The notes under the pieces: model-generated | What the model was told of the DNA's origin: nothing | The model's database searches: none | What the model saw: only the letters and a program-made list of their open reading frames with translations | Assembly (NCBI GenBank): GCA_965216395.1 | Contig: OZ244156.1 | Location: forward strand, 744,001-808,000 | From: CAZBXD01 sp965216395 | GTDB taxonomy: Bacteria; Pseudomonadota; Alphaproteobacteria; Micavibrionales; SZUA-601 | Direction of reading: 5' to 3' | DNA length: 64,000 nt | Program-made: the position numbers and the translations under genes | Shown here: positions 52,388 through 60,391 of the stretch, one piece after another | How the letters are laid out: each line of letters begins with the position of its first letter | Position numbering within the stretch: the first letter of the stretch is position 1

Positions 52388-52942
52388 TTAAGTCAAGTTA
52401 TAACGTGCATAATCGAGTATTTTTTTATGATTGATGGTTGTATCCTGTGATGTTTCATAAATCTCTATTTGGTGACTGTGTTGATGATTATGGTGATCAT
52501 GCCCGTCATCATGATGTGTATGTTGATAAGCGTCATAACCAAAAAACATCGCTTGTAACGCATAACCAAATATCAGAGATTTTTTATTCTCTTTCCACCA
52601 TTGCCACTGTGTCGGATTACTTTTTATTTTATCATGATTGTGATCACAAGAATCAGCCGTACATGGTATTTCAACATCTTCTTTATTTTTAAAAAATTTT
52701 GCTTGAACCTTATCGACCCCTTTTCTGACCTGTGGCTCAATAAGCCAGGCTGCAACAAGTGGCGCAAGAGCACCAACCGTTACCATACCCACCACACTAT
52801 GCATAAAATAGCCAATCCCCGTCATCGTCTGAGCCAATGCATTCGGCAGCCAACAGCAAAATACATGCGGAATAGCATTGGATGCCAGCGTATTTGTCAA
52901 AAGGTCTACGTTATTTTTATTAATTTGCTTTGAAGTCATCAA
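52388..52942 (-). CDS. His-rich small membrane protein with CC motif, paralogue of 2377-2952
   Basis: 184 aa. Shares IPHVFCCWLPN (H-x2-CC-x2-PN), the hydrophobic FMHSVVGMVT block, a KGVDKVQAKF segment and a His-rich C-terminus (HTHHDDGHDHHNHQHSH, about 143-160) with the first-locus protein. Two hydrophobic regions (about 38-66 and 122-140). The tandem Zur sites end 11 bp upstream of the ATG, so it is a Zur target. I infer a zinc-binding membrane function; direction of transport, if any, is unknown. Confidence 0.75.
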   Translation of the reverse strand: MMTSKQINKNNVDLLTNTLASNAIPHVFCCWLPNALAQTMTGIGYFMHSVVGMVTVGALAPLVAAWLIEPQVRKGVDKVQAKFFKNKEDVEIPCTADSCDHNHDKIKSNPTQWQWWKENKKSLIFGYALQAMFFGYDAYQHTHHDDGHDHHNHQHSHQIEIYETSQDTTINHKKILDYARYNLT

Positions 52943-52952
52943 AAACCCATTT

Positions 52953-52989
52953 GTTATATTGTAACACTTATAAGGCGTTATAATATAAC
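52953..52989 (-). promoter_or_regulatory. Tandem Zur boxes of the second zinc locus
   Basis: GTTATAATATAAC at 52977-52989 is perfect and GTTATATTGTAAC at 52953-52965 has one mismatch; starts are 24 bp apart. They lie upstream of the His-rich gene (start 52942) and downstream of the gene starting at 53414. Confidence 0.85.
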
Positions 52990-53024
52990 ATTAAATGACA
53001 AGCAAGGCTTTTTTAGCTTTATTT

Positions 53025-53414
53025 TTAGTGAAACAAGTTTTCGCCCAAATATATGGCAAAGTTGATTAAAAACAATAATGTCGCAATGATAAGAATTTTG
53101 TAGGCAGTTTGTTTTTTCGGGACGCAAGATTCATGAGAGCACCCCGTGTGATGACAACATGCAACATCATGCCGTTGACGATATATATTAATCCCCCAAC
53201 CTAAAAACAGCATAACAAAAGAAATCAGTAATAGAGGCGTTTCAAATCGGTGCGTTACCTCATGAAAGGCTTCAACCGCTGGACTGGATGTCAAAAATCC
53301 CAAACCTGTAATTAAACTTGTAAAAGAAATGACCATAGGCAGTACACAACAAAACATATGACTGGACAAAATAATAATCAGAGACGCATTAATTGCTTTT
53401 TGAAAACTGCTCAT
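53025..53414 (-). CDS. Small membrane protein with H-x2-CC motif and Cys/His cluster
   Basis: 129 aa. Segment SSHMFCCVLPM (about 18-28) inside the first of about three hydrophobic stretches, then VACCHHTGCSHESC (about 83-97), dense in Cys and His, in the loop before the last membrane segment (105-123). It shares the H-x2-CC-x2-P core with the two His-rich proteins but is shorter. MerC/MerT-like proteins also carry CC in a first membrane helix, so a metal carrier is possible. It ends before the tandem Zur sites; its own promoter has no obvious Zur box. Confidence 0.65.
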   Translation of the reverse strand: MSSFQKAINASLIIILSSHMFCCVLPMVISFTSLITGLGFLTSSPAVEAFHEVTHRFETPLLLISFVMLFLGWGINIYRQRHDVACCHHTGCSHESCVPKKQTAYKILIIATLLFLINFAIYLGENLFH

Positions 53415-53600
53415 AAGGGATGCTCACTACAAAATTAACGTAATAAACTTAATCTATTACAGATAAAATGACTCACAAACAAGCAATTATCTTTAAAAAC
53501 TCTTCGTGAGATTAATATTTAGGGAAATAAAAGACTATGATTTAAATTCGATAATCTTTATATAATAACTTTAAAATGAATCAGAGAAGTTATTAATTCT

Positions 53601-54347
53601 ATGTTTGAAATAAGTATATTCACCGTTTTTATTGCCGCCATGGCGACCGCTGTTGCAACAGGTCTTGGCGCCCTTCCCTTTCTTGCCATTCCAAGCAAGA
53701 TCAACAAAACTTGGCTGGGATATGCTAATGGTATGGCCGCAGGTCTTATGTTAGCAGCAAGTTTTGCGCTGGTAATTGAAGGTTATGAATTTGGCGCGAT
53801 CAAGACTTTGATCGGTATGTTCTTGGGCGTTTTTTTGGTTTTCTTGGGCGAGAAACTGATTGATCACGATGCCATTCCGAGTTTTGATAAAATGGATTCC
53901 GTAAGCGCCCGCCAAGCTTTTTTAATTATTGCCATTATGACGATCCATTCCGCCGCCGAAGGGATTGGTATTGGCGTTGCCTTTGGTGGGGGTGAAAAAT
54001 TGGGCTGGTTTGCCACAATCGCCATTGCGATTCATAATATCCCCGAAGGTTTGGCTATTGCATTAGTTTGTATCCCCAAAGGCATGCGGGTAAGAAATGC
54101 CGCATTTTGGAGTATTTTTTCAAGTTTACCACAACCGCTTTTGGCCGTACCGAGTTTTATTTTCGTACAAATTATGGCGCCTTTTTTACCCATTGGTTTA
54201 GGTATGGCCGCTGGGGCGATGTTTTGGATGGTTTTTGCCGAAATCCTCCCCGAAGCCAATGAAAATGCCCCTGCAGAAAAAGTCAGTGTCGTGGTAACAA
54301 TTTCAATTATTATTATGTTGGCTATGCAAGCGGTCATGCTAGGCTAG
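53601..54347 (+). CDS. ZIP family metal transporter
   Basis: 248 aa with eight predicted transmembrane segments. Signature motifs HSAAEGIGIGVAFGGG (about 114-129) and HNIPEGLAIALVC (about 146-158), the conserved metal-binding H-x3-E pairs of TM4 and TM5 in ZIP/ZupT transporters. ZIP proteins import divalent cations such as zinc, iron or manganese. It is divergent from the CC-motif membrane gene. No Zur box was found in the 186 bp upstream. Substrate inferred from family. Confidence 0.9.
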   Translation: MFEISIFTVFIAAMATAVATGLGALPFLAIPSKINKTWLGYANGMAAGLMLAASFALVIEGYEFGAIKTLIGMFLGVFLVFLGEKLIDHDAIPSFDKMDSVSARQAFLIIAIMTIHSAAEGIGIGVAFGGGEKLGWFATIAIAIHNIPEGLAIALVCIPKGMRVRNAAFWSIFSSLPQPLLAVPSFIFVQIMAPFLPIGLGMAAGAMFWMVFAEILPEANENAPAEKVSVVVTISIIIMLAMQAVMLG

Positions 54348-54365
54348 ATATTATAAAGAGAGCCG

Positions 54366-54761
54366 TTATTCCCCCTCTTTACCAAATGTAAGGCGGTGAC
54401 CATCGGGATCAATCACAGTAAACTCTGTTTCGTCAATTGGAAAATTTTTCCAATCTTCTACGGTTTTAACATTTTGCGCCTTAAACGCATCAAAATAAAG
54501 TTCAAGCCCAGAGCAAAAAATATATAATCGTGCAAGCTGAATATCTTCATTCATTTCAGCCTGAACAAAATGAATACAATGCGTATTATGGTGCAATATT
54601 GCATAAGTTGTGGGGCCATCGAATTCTTCATCAAACCATTCAAAACCCAACTCAAAACCTAATTTATCCATGTAAAAAGCAATTGTTTCAGATAAATTAC
54701 GACAGGTCAGTATCGGCACAATATTGTGCACTTGTTTGGGCATATTATCTTGTTCAACCAT
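54366..54761 (-). CDS. VOC family (glyoxalase/bleomycin resistance-like) protein
   Basis: 131 aa. A beta-alpha-beta-beta-beta pair: IVPILTCRNLSETIAFYMDKLGF, YAILHHNTHCIHFVQ, LYFDAFKAQNVKTVE and FTVIDPDGHRLTFGKE, the VOC fold with the DPDGH turn. Metal-dependent lyases, dioxygenases and antibiotic-binding proteins share it; the substrate is unknown. Convergent with the ZIP gene. Confidence 0.88.
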   Translation of the reverse strand: MVEQDNMPKQVHNIVPILTCRNLSETIAFYMDKLGFELGFEWFDEEFDGPTTYAILHHNTHCIHFVQAEMNEDIQLARLYIFCSGLELYFDAFKAQNVKTVEDWKNFPIDETEFTVIDPDGHRLTFGKEGE

Positions 54762-55195
54762 TCTTTTTATCCGTATCAGTTGGGGTTATTTTCTTTTGAC
54801 AATCATTGCAGAATATATGCCAATTTAACAAAAATTTATTATAAATAGTTAATTTTCTTGACATATGGTGTATTCATCCTATAGGGTGCGCCTTGAGTTG
54901 AACGTGAAACTCTATATTGCTTTGGCCAAAATGATAATGCATATGATGCTTTGGGCCGCATGGAAGTTATGTTTAAAGAGAGCAAACAGGGTGTCCAACG
55001 TCTCAGATTAAATGATGAGATGCAAAACTCTTAAAATAGTAACGAACCGTGCGAATGATTGAGCAAAATTAATAACGTTAATATCATTCCACATATAAAA
55101 TAACCGCAGAGAGCGGTCATGTTTTAGGGCGCCACTTTTAAAAATCTGGCTTGTCTGATTAATAAAACATGTCCATCTTTGTAGAATAAGAAAGA
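54762..55195 (+). promoter_or_regulatory. Long leader and promoter of the DEAD-box helicase gene
   Basis: No gene found in 434 bp. TTGACA at 54858 and TATAGG at 54880 (16 bp apart) make a good sigma-70 promoter, so the transcript would carry a leader of about 310 nt. It contains an inverted repeat ACCGC...GCGGT at about 55101-55114. Long structured leaders are common in cold-induced RNA helicase and csp genes. A small noncoding RNA ending before the helicase is also possible. Confidence 0.45.
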
Positions 55196-56821
55196 ATGAT
55201 TATGACGAAATTTACGACCCTTAACTTACCAGAACTGCTTAACAATTCTCTTAAAAGAATGAAATATGAAACGGCCACCCCCATTCAAGCCAAGGCCATC
55301 CCATTGGCTATGCAAGGGCACGATATCCTTGGATCGGCGCAAACGGGCACAGGTAAAACCGCCGCTTTTGCCATTCCTTTAATTAACTATCTTATTGAAA
55401 ATCAAAGTGAGACAGGCATAGTTTTAACCCCTACACGTGAATTGGCGGTACAGGTTATTGATATTATCCGTCAACTTGTTGGCCCGAAAAAATCGATCCG
55501 TTCTGCCTTGCTCATTGGTGGCGCCCCCATACAAAAACAATTAGAACAACTTAAGCGTCGTCCACGTATTATCGTTGGAACACCAGGGCGTATTAATGAC
55601 CATATTGCCCGCAAGCGTTTGCAATTAGATAGAAGCTCGTTTCTTGTATTAGACGAAACAGACAGAATGTTAGATATGGGTTTTGGCGTACAAATTGATG
55701 AAATTTTGCGTTATATGCCTAAAAAACGTCAAACATTGCTCTTTTCTGCTACGTTGCCTAAATCAATTCAACGCGTTGCTGCGAAATATCTTAAAGACCC
55801 AGAACGTGTTGCGATTGGGTCTACAACGGATGTTGCTAAAAACGTTTCCCAAGAAATGATCCGCGTTAAAACGGCTGATAAGTATGATATGCTTTTATCA
55901 CAAGTGGCTAATCGCCAAGGTTCTATGATTATTTTTGTTAAAACAAAACGCAGTGCCGATAAAATGGCTGAACGCCTACGCAATGAAAATTTTAAAGCCA
56001 ATGCTATCCATGGTGATTTACGTCAAAGACAACGTGACCGCGTGATTAAGCAATTCCGCGAGAAAAAATATCGTATTCTTGTAGCCACAGATGTTGCGGC
56101 GCGTGGATTAGATATTCCGCATATTGAACATGTGATTAATTATAATTTACCTCAGTGTCCAGAAGATTATATTCACCGCATTGGTCGTACCGCGCGTGCT
56201 GGTAAAACGGGCGAAGCGCTGTGTATTGTATCACCCGATGAAAACAGTAAATGGAACGCGATTAACCGTATGTTAGATCCAAATACAGCTCATGATGGCG
56301 GCACCCAACAAAATGGTAATAAGCAAAATCGCAATAATAACCGCAAAAGACGCAAACCTTTTGATAAAAAAAGAAAGCCGTATAAAAATACACGTTCATC
56401 TAAATCAAAGGATTCAAGTTATGAAGAAAGCCGTGGTTACGGACAACGTAAATCAGGCCAAGCCCGTTTAGACGGTAAGAAAAATTTTGAAGCCGGCAAA
56501 CGTCGCCGTGAAGAAGGACGACGTGCGCGTGATGGCGAAGAACGTAGCCACGCGCACAAAAAGCGTGAATTCAACCCTGCGCGTAGTGAAAACCGAGGGA
56601 ATTCAAACGGTGGACGTGGACGCGATTTTAACAAAAACCGTGATAATAATACTGAAAAACGCTCATTCAATGGACAAAAACGCTCATTTTCTGGTAAAGC
56701 GAATTCCAACCCTTCAAAATCACGTAATAGTAACAATCAAAGCAAGTTGACTTTAAATAAAAATCGTAAACGCAATGACCGCAGCGGTAATCAGCCACAG
56801 CGTCGTCGCAATGCTGCTTAG
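55196..56821 (+). CDS. DEAD-box RNA helicase (RhlE-like)
   Basis: 541 aa; ATG 55202 is an alternative start. Q motif, Walker A AQTGTGKTAAF, TPTRELAVQ, TPGR, the Walker B box LVLDETDRMLD (DEAD written DETD), SATL and the C-terminal RecA domain with VATDVAARGLD and HRIGRTARAGK. From about residue 370 on the tail is low complexity, rich in Lys, Arg, Asn and Gly, typical of RNA-binding extensions. Roles: ribosome assembly and RNA decay, often at low temperature. No second gene in the operon. Confidence 0.92.
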   Translation: MIMTKFTTLNLPELLNNSLKRMKYETATPIQAKAIPLAMQGHDILGSAQTGTGKTAAFAIPLINYLIENQSETGIVLTPTRELAVQVIDIIRQLVGPKKSIRSALLIGGAPIQKQLEQLKRRPRIIVGTPGRINDHIARKRLQLDRSSFLVLDETDRMLDMGFGVQIDEILRYMPKKRQTLLFSATLPKSIQRVAAKYLKDPERVAIGSTTDVAKNVSQEMIRVKTADKYDMLLSQVANRQGSMIIFVKTKRSADKMAERLRNENFKANAIHGDLRQRQRDRVIKQFREKKYRILVATDVAARGLDIPHIEHVINYNLPQCPEDYIHRIGRTARAGKTGEALCIVSPDENSKWNAINRMLDPNTAHDGGTQQNGNKQNRNNNRKRRKPFDKKRKPYKNTRSSKSKDSSYEESRGYGQRKSGQARLDGKKNFEAGKRRREEGRRARDGEERSHAHKKREFNPARSENRGNSNGGRGRDFNKNRDNNTEKRSFNGQKRSFSGKANSNPSKSRNSNNQSKLTLNKNRKRNDRSGNQPQRRRNAA

Positions 56822-56826
56822 TTAAT

Positions 56827-57768
56827 TTAAGACCAAGGATGACCCGGGCCCAGAGATGAGTCCGGGTTATTTCTATCATCACCATTTAAATAGGGCGCCA
56901 CCCCGTCACCCAGATCATCTATCATGTCATTATCAACAACCATTGATTTCAAGGCTTGAATACGTTTTGCCGTCGGTGGGTGAGTGCTAAATATTGATTT
57001 AAGTGGATTAAAATTCAGCGGATTTATCACAAACAAATGCGCTGTGGCTGGATGGGTTTCGGCCACATCATTACGAATACCACGGGCATAATGTTCTATT
57101 TTTCCCAGAGCACTGGCCAAGGCGAGTGGATCATTAGCCATTTCTGCCCCTTCTCGATCGGCCTCATATTCACGGGTGCGTGAGATCATCATTTTAATCA
57201 AAACCGCAATAATCGGGGCCACAATCATTAAAATCAAAAAAATTGGACTGGGACGGCCACGGGTCTGGCGACTATTACTGCCCGAATACATCATACCGCG
57301 TGACAACATTGTTAAGGCACCAGCCATCGTGGCCACAACCGTCATCGTCAATGTGTCACGATGTTTAATATGCGCCAATTCATGCGCAATAACGCCGCGC
57401 AACTCATTCTCATTTAACCGATCCACCAAGCCCCGGCTCACCGCAACAGCCGCGTTATTCGGATTGCGCCCTGTGGCAAAAGCATTGGGTTGATCTGTTT
57501 CAATCATATAAAGTTCTGGCATCGGTAAATGCGCATTGAGGACCAATTCTTCCGTAATTTGATAAATACGACCATTTTCGATGGGTTGTGCGCGATACAT
57601 CTTCAAAACCTTGCGCGCCGAACCCCACCACGCATATAAATTAATCACGGCAGTGAAAATAAGCGCAAATAAAACACCCCGTGTTCCACCAAGATAAAAC
57701 CCAACATAGCCAAATAAAGCCATCATAATGACAAGTAATAAGAGTGTTTTGACTGTATTTTTGAACAT
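56827..57768 (-). CDS. htpX: Membrane zinc metalloprotease HtpX
   Basis: 313 aa from ATG 57768 (ATG 57783 would add five residues; HtpX proteins begin near MFKN). Two N-terminal membrane segments, then the M48 zinc site HELAHIKHRD (about 128) and the downstream Glu in YEADREGAE, and two further hydrophobic segments near 140-190. It degrades damaged membrane proteins together with FtsH. Convergent with the helicase gene; only 5 bp separates them. Confidence 0.93.
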   Translation of the reverse strand: MFKNTVKTLLLLVIMMALFGYVGFYLGGTRGVLFALIFTAVINLYAWWGSARKVLKMYRAQPIENGRIYQITEELVLNAHLPMPELYMIETDQPNAFATGRNPNNAAVAVSRGLVDRLNENELRGVIAHELAHIKHRDTLTMTVVATMAGALTMLSRGMMYSGSNSRQTRGRPSPIFLILMIVAPIIAVLIKMMISRTREYEADREGAEMANDPLALASALGKIEHYARGIRNDVAETHPATAHLFVINPLNFNPLKSIFSTHPPTAKRIQALKSMVVDNDMIDDLGDGVAPYLNGDDRNNPDSSLGPGHPWS

Positions 57769-57888
57769 AATTAAATATGACATGGGTTTAATGCGTAATC
57801 TACCTCTTTTTTTATTGACATAATGATATATTTATGATAGTTTTTGAACGTTTATAACTGTTAAAAATTAGTAAACGGAGTGTTAAGA

Positions 57889-58311
57889 ATGACTGAAGTC
57901 TCTTTTGGACAAGCTGTATTGACCGTTGAAAAACTTGAGAAAAAACTAAATGGAAACACGGCATCTAAAAATCATTATGATGGAGATATCGCACGCAAGC
58001 GCACCAAGCTAACATCAAAACGTCTTGACAACAATCTTTCTCCAAAAAAACATTTGGAAAATAAAATCGCGAATATAGTTAATGAACAGTCATTAGTCGA
58101 TACAAGTAATGATCCTACATTGAAAAAAATTATAACAGATTTTCAAAATGAAGTCGCCGGTATAACCATCCAAAAGCCTAAAGCCAGTAATATCGCTAAA
58201 AAACTTTTAGGAAATAAACTTTTGATACTCATGGGCGGATATAATAAAGCAGGAGAAAGCTATTACCTAGCTGAAAAAAGATATATTTCACAAAACAATT
58301 TAAAACACTAA
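57889..58311 (+). CDS. Hypothetical small protein with SFG-type N-terminus
   Basis: 140 aa from ATG 57889 (GGAG RBS 7 nt upstream). Starts MTEVSFGQAVLTVEKLEKKL, like the protein at 58489 (MSFGEAAQKLTKFKKT). Basic, helical, no signal or membrane segment; C-terminal YYLAEKRYI. TTGACATA lies 70 bp upstream. No known family. Confidence 0.6.
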   Translation: MTEVSFGQAVLTVEKLEKKLNGNTASKNHYDGDIARKRTKLTSKRLDNNLSPKKHLENKIANIVNEQSLVDTSNDPTLKKIITDFQNEVAGITIQKPKASNIAKKLLGNKLLILMGGYNKAGESYYLAEKRYISQNNLKH

Positions 58312-58488
58312 ATTTTCAATCTTCGTTTAGCCGTCTTTAGAAGAAATTATAAAATCAAAAAAACAAAGAATACAAAATAAGATTAAAGAGATAATCAACC
58401 TAAACACTTTTCTTATTGACATAACAAAAAAAAGATAGTTTATAAAACTTATAAAATTTGATGATTTTATAAAAAAGGTAAAAAAAGT

Positions 58489-59046
58489 ATGAAAACGATG
58501 TCATTCGGCGAAGCGGCGCAAAAGCTTACAAAATTCAAAAAAACAGTTAAAAAAGATAAAGTAATTGAAGAATATGCTGATCTTCTTAAGAGCCATTCTA
58601 TAAAATTGATAAAGGAAGAGAATAATATTCCAGACGTCAGAATTGTAGAAATCTCTACATTACCTAATAATATGGGTATTATTTTTGAAACGTATAATTT
58701 TGAAGGTTTTGCGCACCAAGAATTTGAGGAATATAAAAAAGACTGTATTATACCAGCCATTGAAAATGAAGAAACACCTTATCTTGCGACAATTCATCGC
58801 AATGACGCAAAAAATTTTCGTCCAACACCAAAAATGCAGAATGAAATTACCAGTATTTTAATGGCAACGGAAGATGCCGCTGAAAAAACAGTATGTGCTT
58901 CCACCAAACTTCGTAACGCTGCCGAAGAATTTCAAAGCAATTTTGCTGATGTTAAAGTTAAAACACCCTCTTTTTCCCAAACCTTAAAAAATATTTGCAA
59001 TTTAAAATTTGGAAGAATTTTTGCCGCACAGAGCTATAAGTTTTAA
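58489..59046 (+). CDS. Hypothetical protein with SFG-type N-terminus
   Basis: 185 aa from ATG 58489. N-terminus MKTMSFGEAAQKLTKFKK resembles its upstream neighbour. Middle segment has IRIVEIST-like strands (RIVEISTLPNNMGIIFETYN), later long helices. TTGACATA precedes it (58416) as for the upstream gene. Ends 3 bp before folP on the other strand. No known family. Confidence 0.6.
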   Translation: MKTMSFGEAAQKLTKFKKTVKKDKVIEEYADLLKSHSIKLIKEENNIPDVRIVEISTLPNNMGIIFETYNFEGFAHQEFEEYKKDCIIPAIENEETPYLATIHRNDAKNFRPTPKMQNEITSILMATEDAAEKTVCASTKLRNAAEEFQSNFADVKVKTPSFSQTLKNICNLKFGRIFAAQSYKF

Positions 59047-59048
59047 GC

Positions 59049-59855
59049 TTACCTTATAAATTTTCGATAAATCTTCAATGCCTGTGCGGTTTCTTTGACA
59101 TCATGGACGCGGATGATATTCGCCCCCATTTTATATCCGTGTAATGCACAAGCAATTGACCCACCCAGACGATCTTCAACGCTTGACTGACTATCCAACA
59201 TGCCAATAAACCGTTTACGCGATGCCCCCAGTAATATTGGCAAGCCTAATTGCTTAAATTGATCCAAATTTTGCAAAATTGTGAGGTTATGTTCCAATGT
59301 TTTGCCAAAACCAATACCCGGATCAACCATAAGATTTTTTGGCTTAATGCCCCCTTTAAGGCACGCCTCGACCCTCTGTTGTAAAAATCCAACAATCTCG
59401 GTGACGACATCGTCATAATTGGGGTTTTCTTGCATAGTTTTCGGTTGACCCAGCATATGCATCAAACAAACCGGCACATCCAAAGAAGAGGCCACGTTTA
59501 TCGCCCCATCACCGCGCAGTGCATTGACATCATTAATTATAGAAGCACCGGCTTTTATGGCTTTTTCCATGGTTTCTGCGTGTCGTGTATCGACCGAAAT
59601 ATACGCCCCCTTTGCTGATAACGCCTTAATCACGGGTAAAATACGTCTTTGTTCTTCTTCTAGGGAAACAGGTTCAGCACCTGGTCTGGTTGACTCACCG
59701 CCAATATCAAGTATATCCGCGCCATCAGCCATCATTTGCAACCCGCGCTTAACAGCAGCATCAACATGGTAAAACTCACCACCATCAGAAAAACTATCTG
59801 GTGTGACATTTAAAATTCCCATCACTTTAACGGTCATATTTTTATCAAACTTCAT
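59049..59855 (-). CDS. folP: Dihydropteroate synthase
   Basis: 268 aa from ATG 59855 (AAGGAG 8 nt upstream; TTG two codons earlier is the alternative). Motifs GILNVTPDSFSDGG, ADILDIGGESTRPGA, ISVDTRHAETME, INDVNALRG, DPGIGFGKT and LLGASRKRFIG cover the pterin and p-aminobenzoate sites. Folate synthesis; target of sulfonamides. Follows folK by 12 bp. Confidence 0.97.
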   Translation of the reverse strand: MKFDKNMTVKVMGILNVTPDSFSDGGEFYHVDAAVKRGLQMMADGADILDIGGESTRPGAEPVSLEEEQRRILPVIKALSAKGAYISVDTRHAETMEKAIKAGASIINDVNALRGDGAINVASSLDVPVCLMHMLGQPKTMQENPNYDDVVTEIVGFLQQRVEACLKGGIKPKNLMVDPGIGFGKTLEHNLTILQNLDQFKQLGLPILLGASRKRFIGMLDSQSSVEDRLGGSIACALHGYKMGANIIRVHDVKETAQALKIYRKFIR

Positions 59856-59867
59856 GAACAAATCTCC

Positions 59868-60362
59868 TTATTCTTCAATCTTGCGAAAAGATTGATCTTT
59901 GGGTAGAACTTCGATTAACTCATTGAGTGTCTTACCCGTAACTGGGTGAAGCCAGTTAGGAATAATTTCTTGTAAAGGCATTAAGACAAAGGCGCGCTGA
60001 TGCATGCGTGGATGAGGCAAAGTTAAATGATCGGTATTTGAAATTTGGTCATAATAGGCAACTAAATCGAGATCAATCGGTCGCGGTGCATTTGGCACAG
60101 AACGCTGACGACCAAATTCTTTTTCAATGGCTAAGAGCGTTGTCATCAAATCATCCGGTTTCATTTGCGTGGATATTGTAAACACAGCATTGGTGTAATT
60201 GCCCTGATCACTTAGACATCCCACGGGGGCCGTATCCCACAATGATGAGATTTCATCAATAATGATATTATGATCACGCATGACATTTAAACAGGCATGA
60301 AATGTTTGGATAGGGTCGCCGATGTGACTATTTAAATTTGCACCATAAGCAATAATAATCAC
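59868..60362 (-). CDS. folK: 2-amino-4-hydroxy-6-hydroxymethyldihydropteridine pyrophosphokinase
   Basis: 164 aa. IIIAYGANLNSHIGDPI start, SLWDTAPVGCLSDQGNYTNAV, ERFGRQRSVPNAPRPIDLDLVAY (metal-binding DLD), and LPHPRMHQRAFVLMPL are conserved in HPPK. It provides the activated pterin used by FolP from the next gene. Confidence 0.95.
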   Translation of the reverse strand: MIIIAYGANLNSHIGDPIQTFHACLNVMRDHNIIIDEISSLWDTAPVGCLSDQGNYTNAVFTISTQMKPDDLMTTLLAIEKEFGRQRSVPNAPRPIDLDLVAYYDQISNTDHLTLPHPRMHQRAFVLMPLQEIIPNWLHPVTGKTLNELIEVLPKDQSFRKIEE

Positions 60363-60391
60363 AGATATCTCCTATTCATTCATTGATATCA

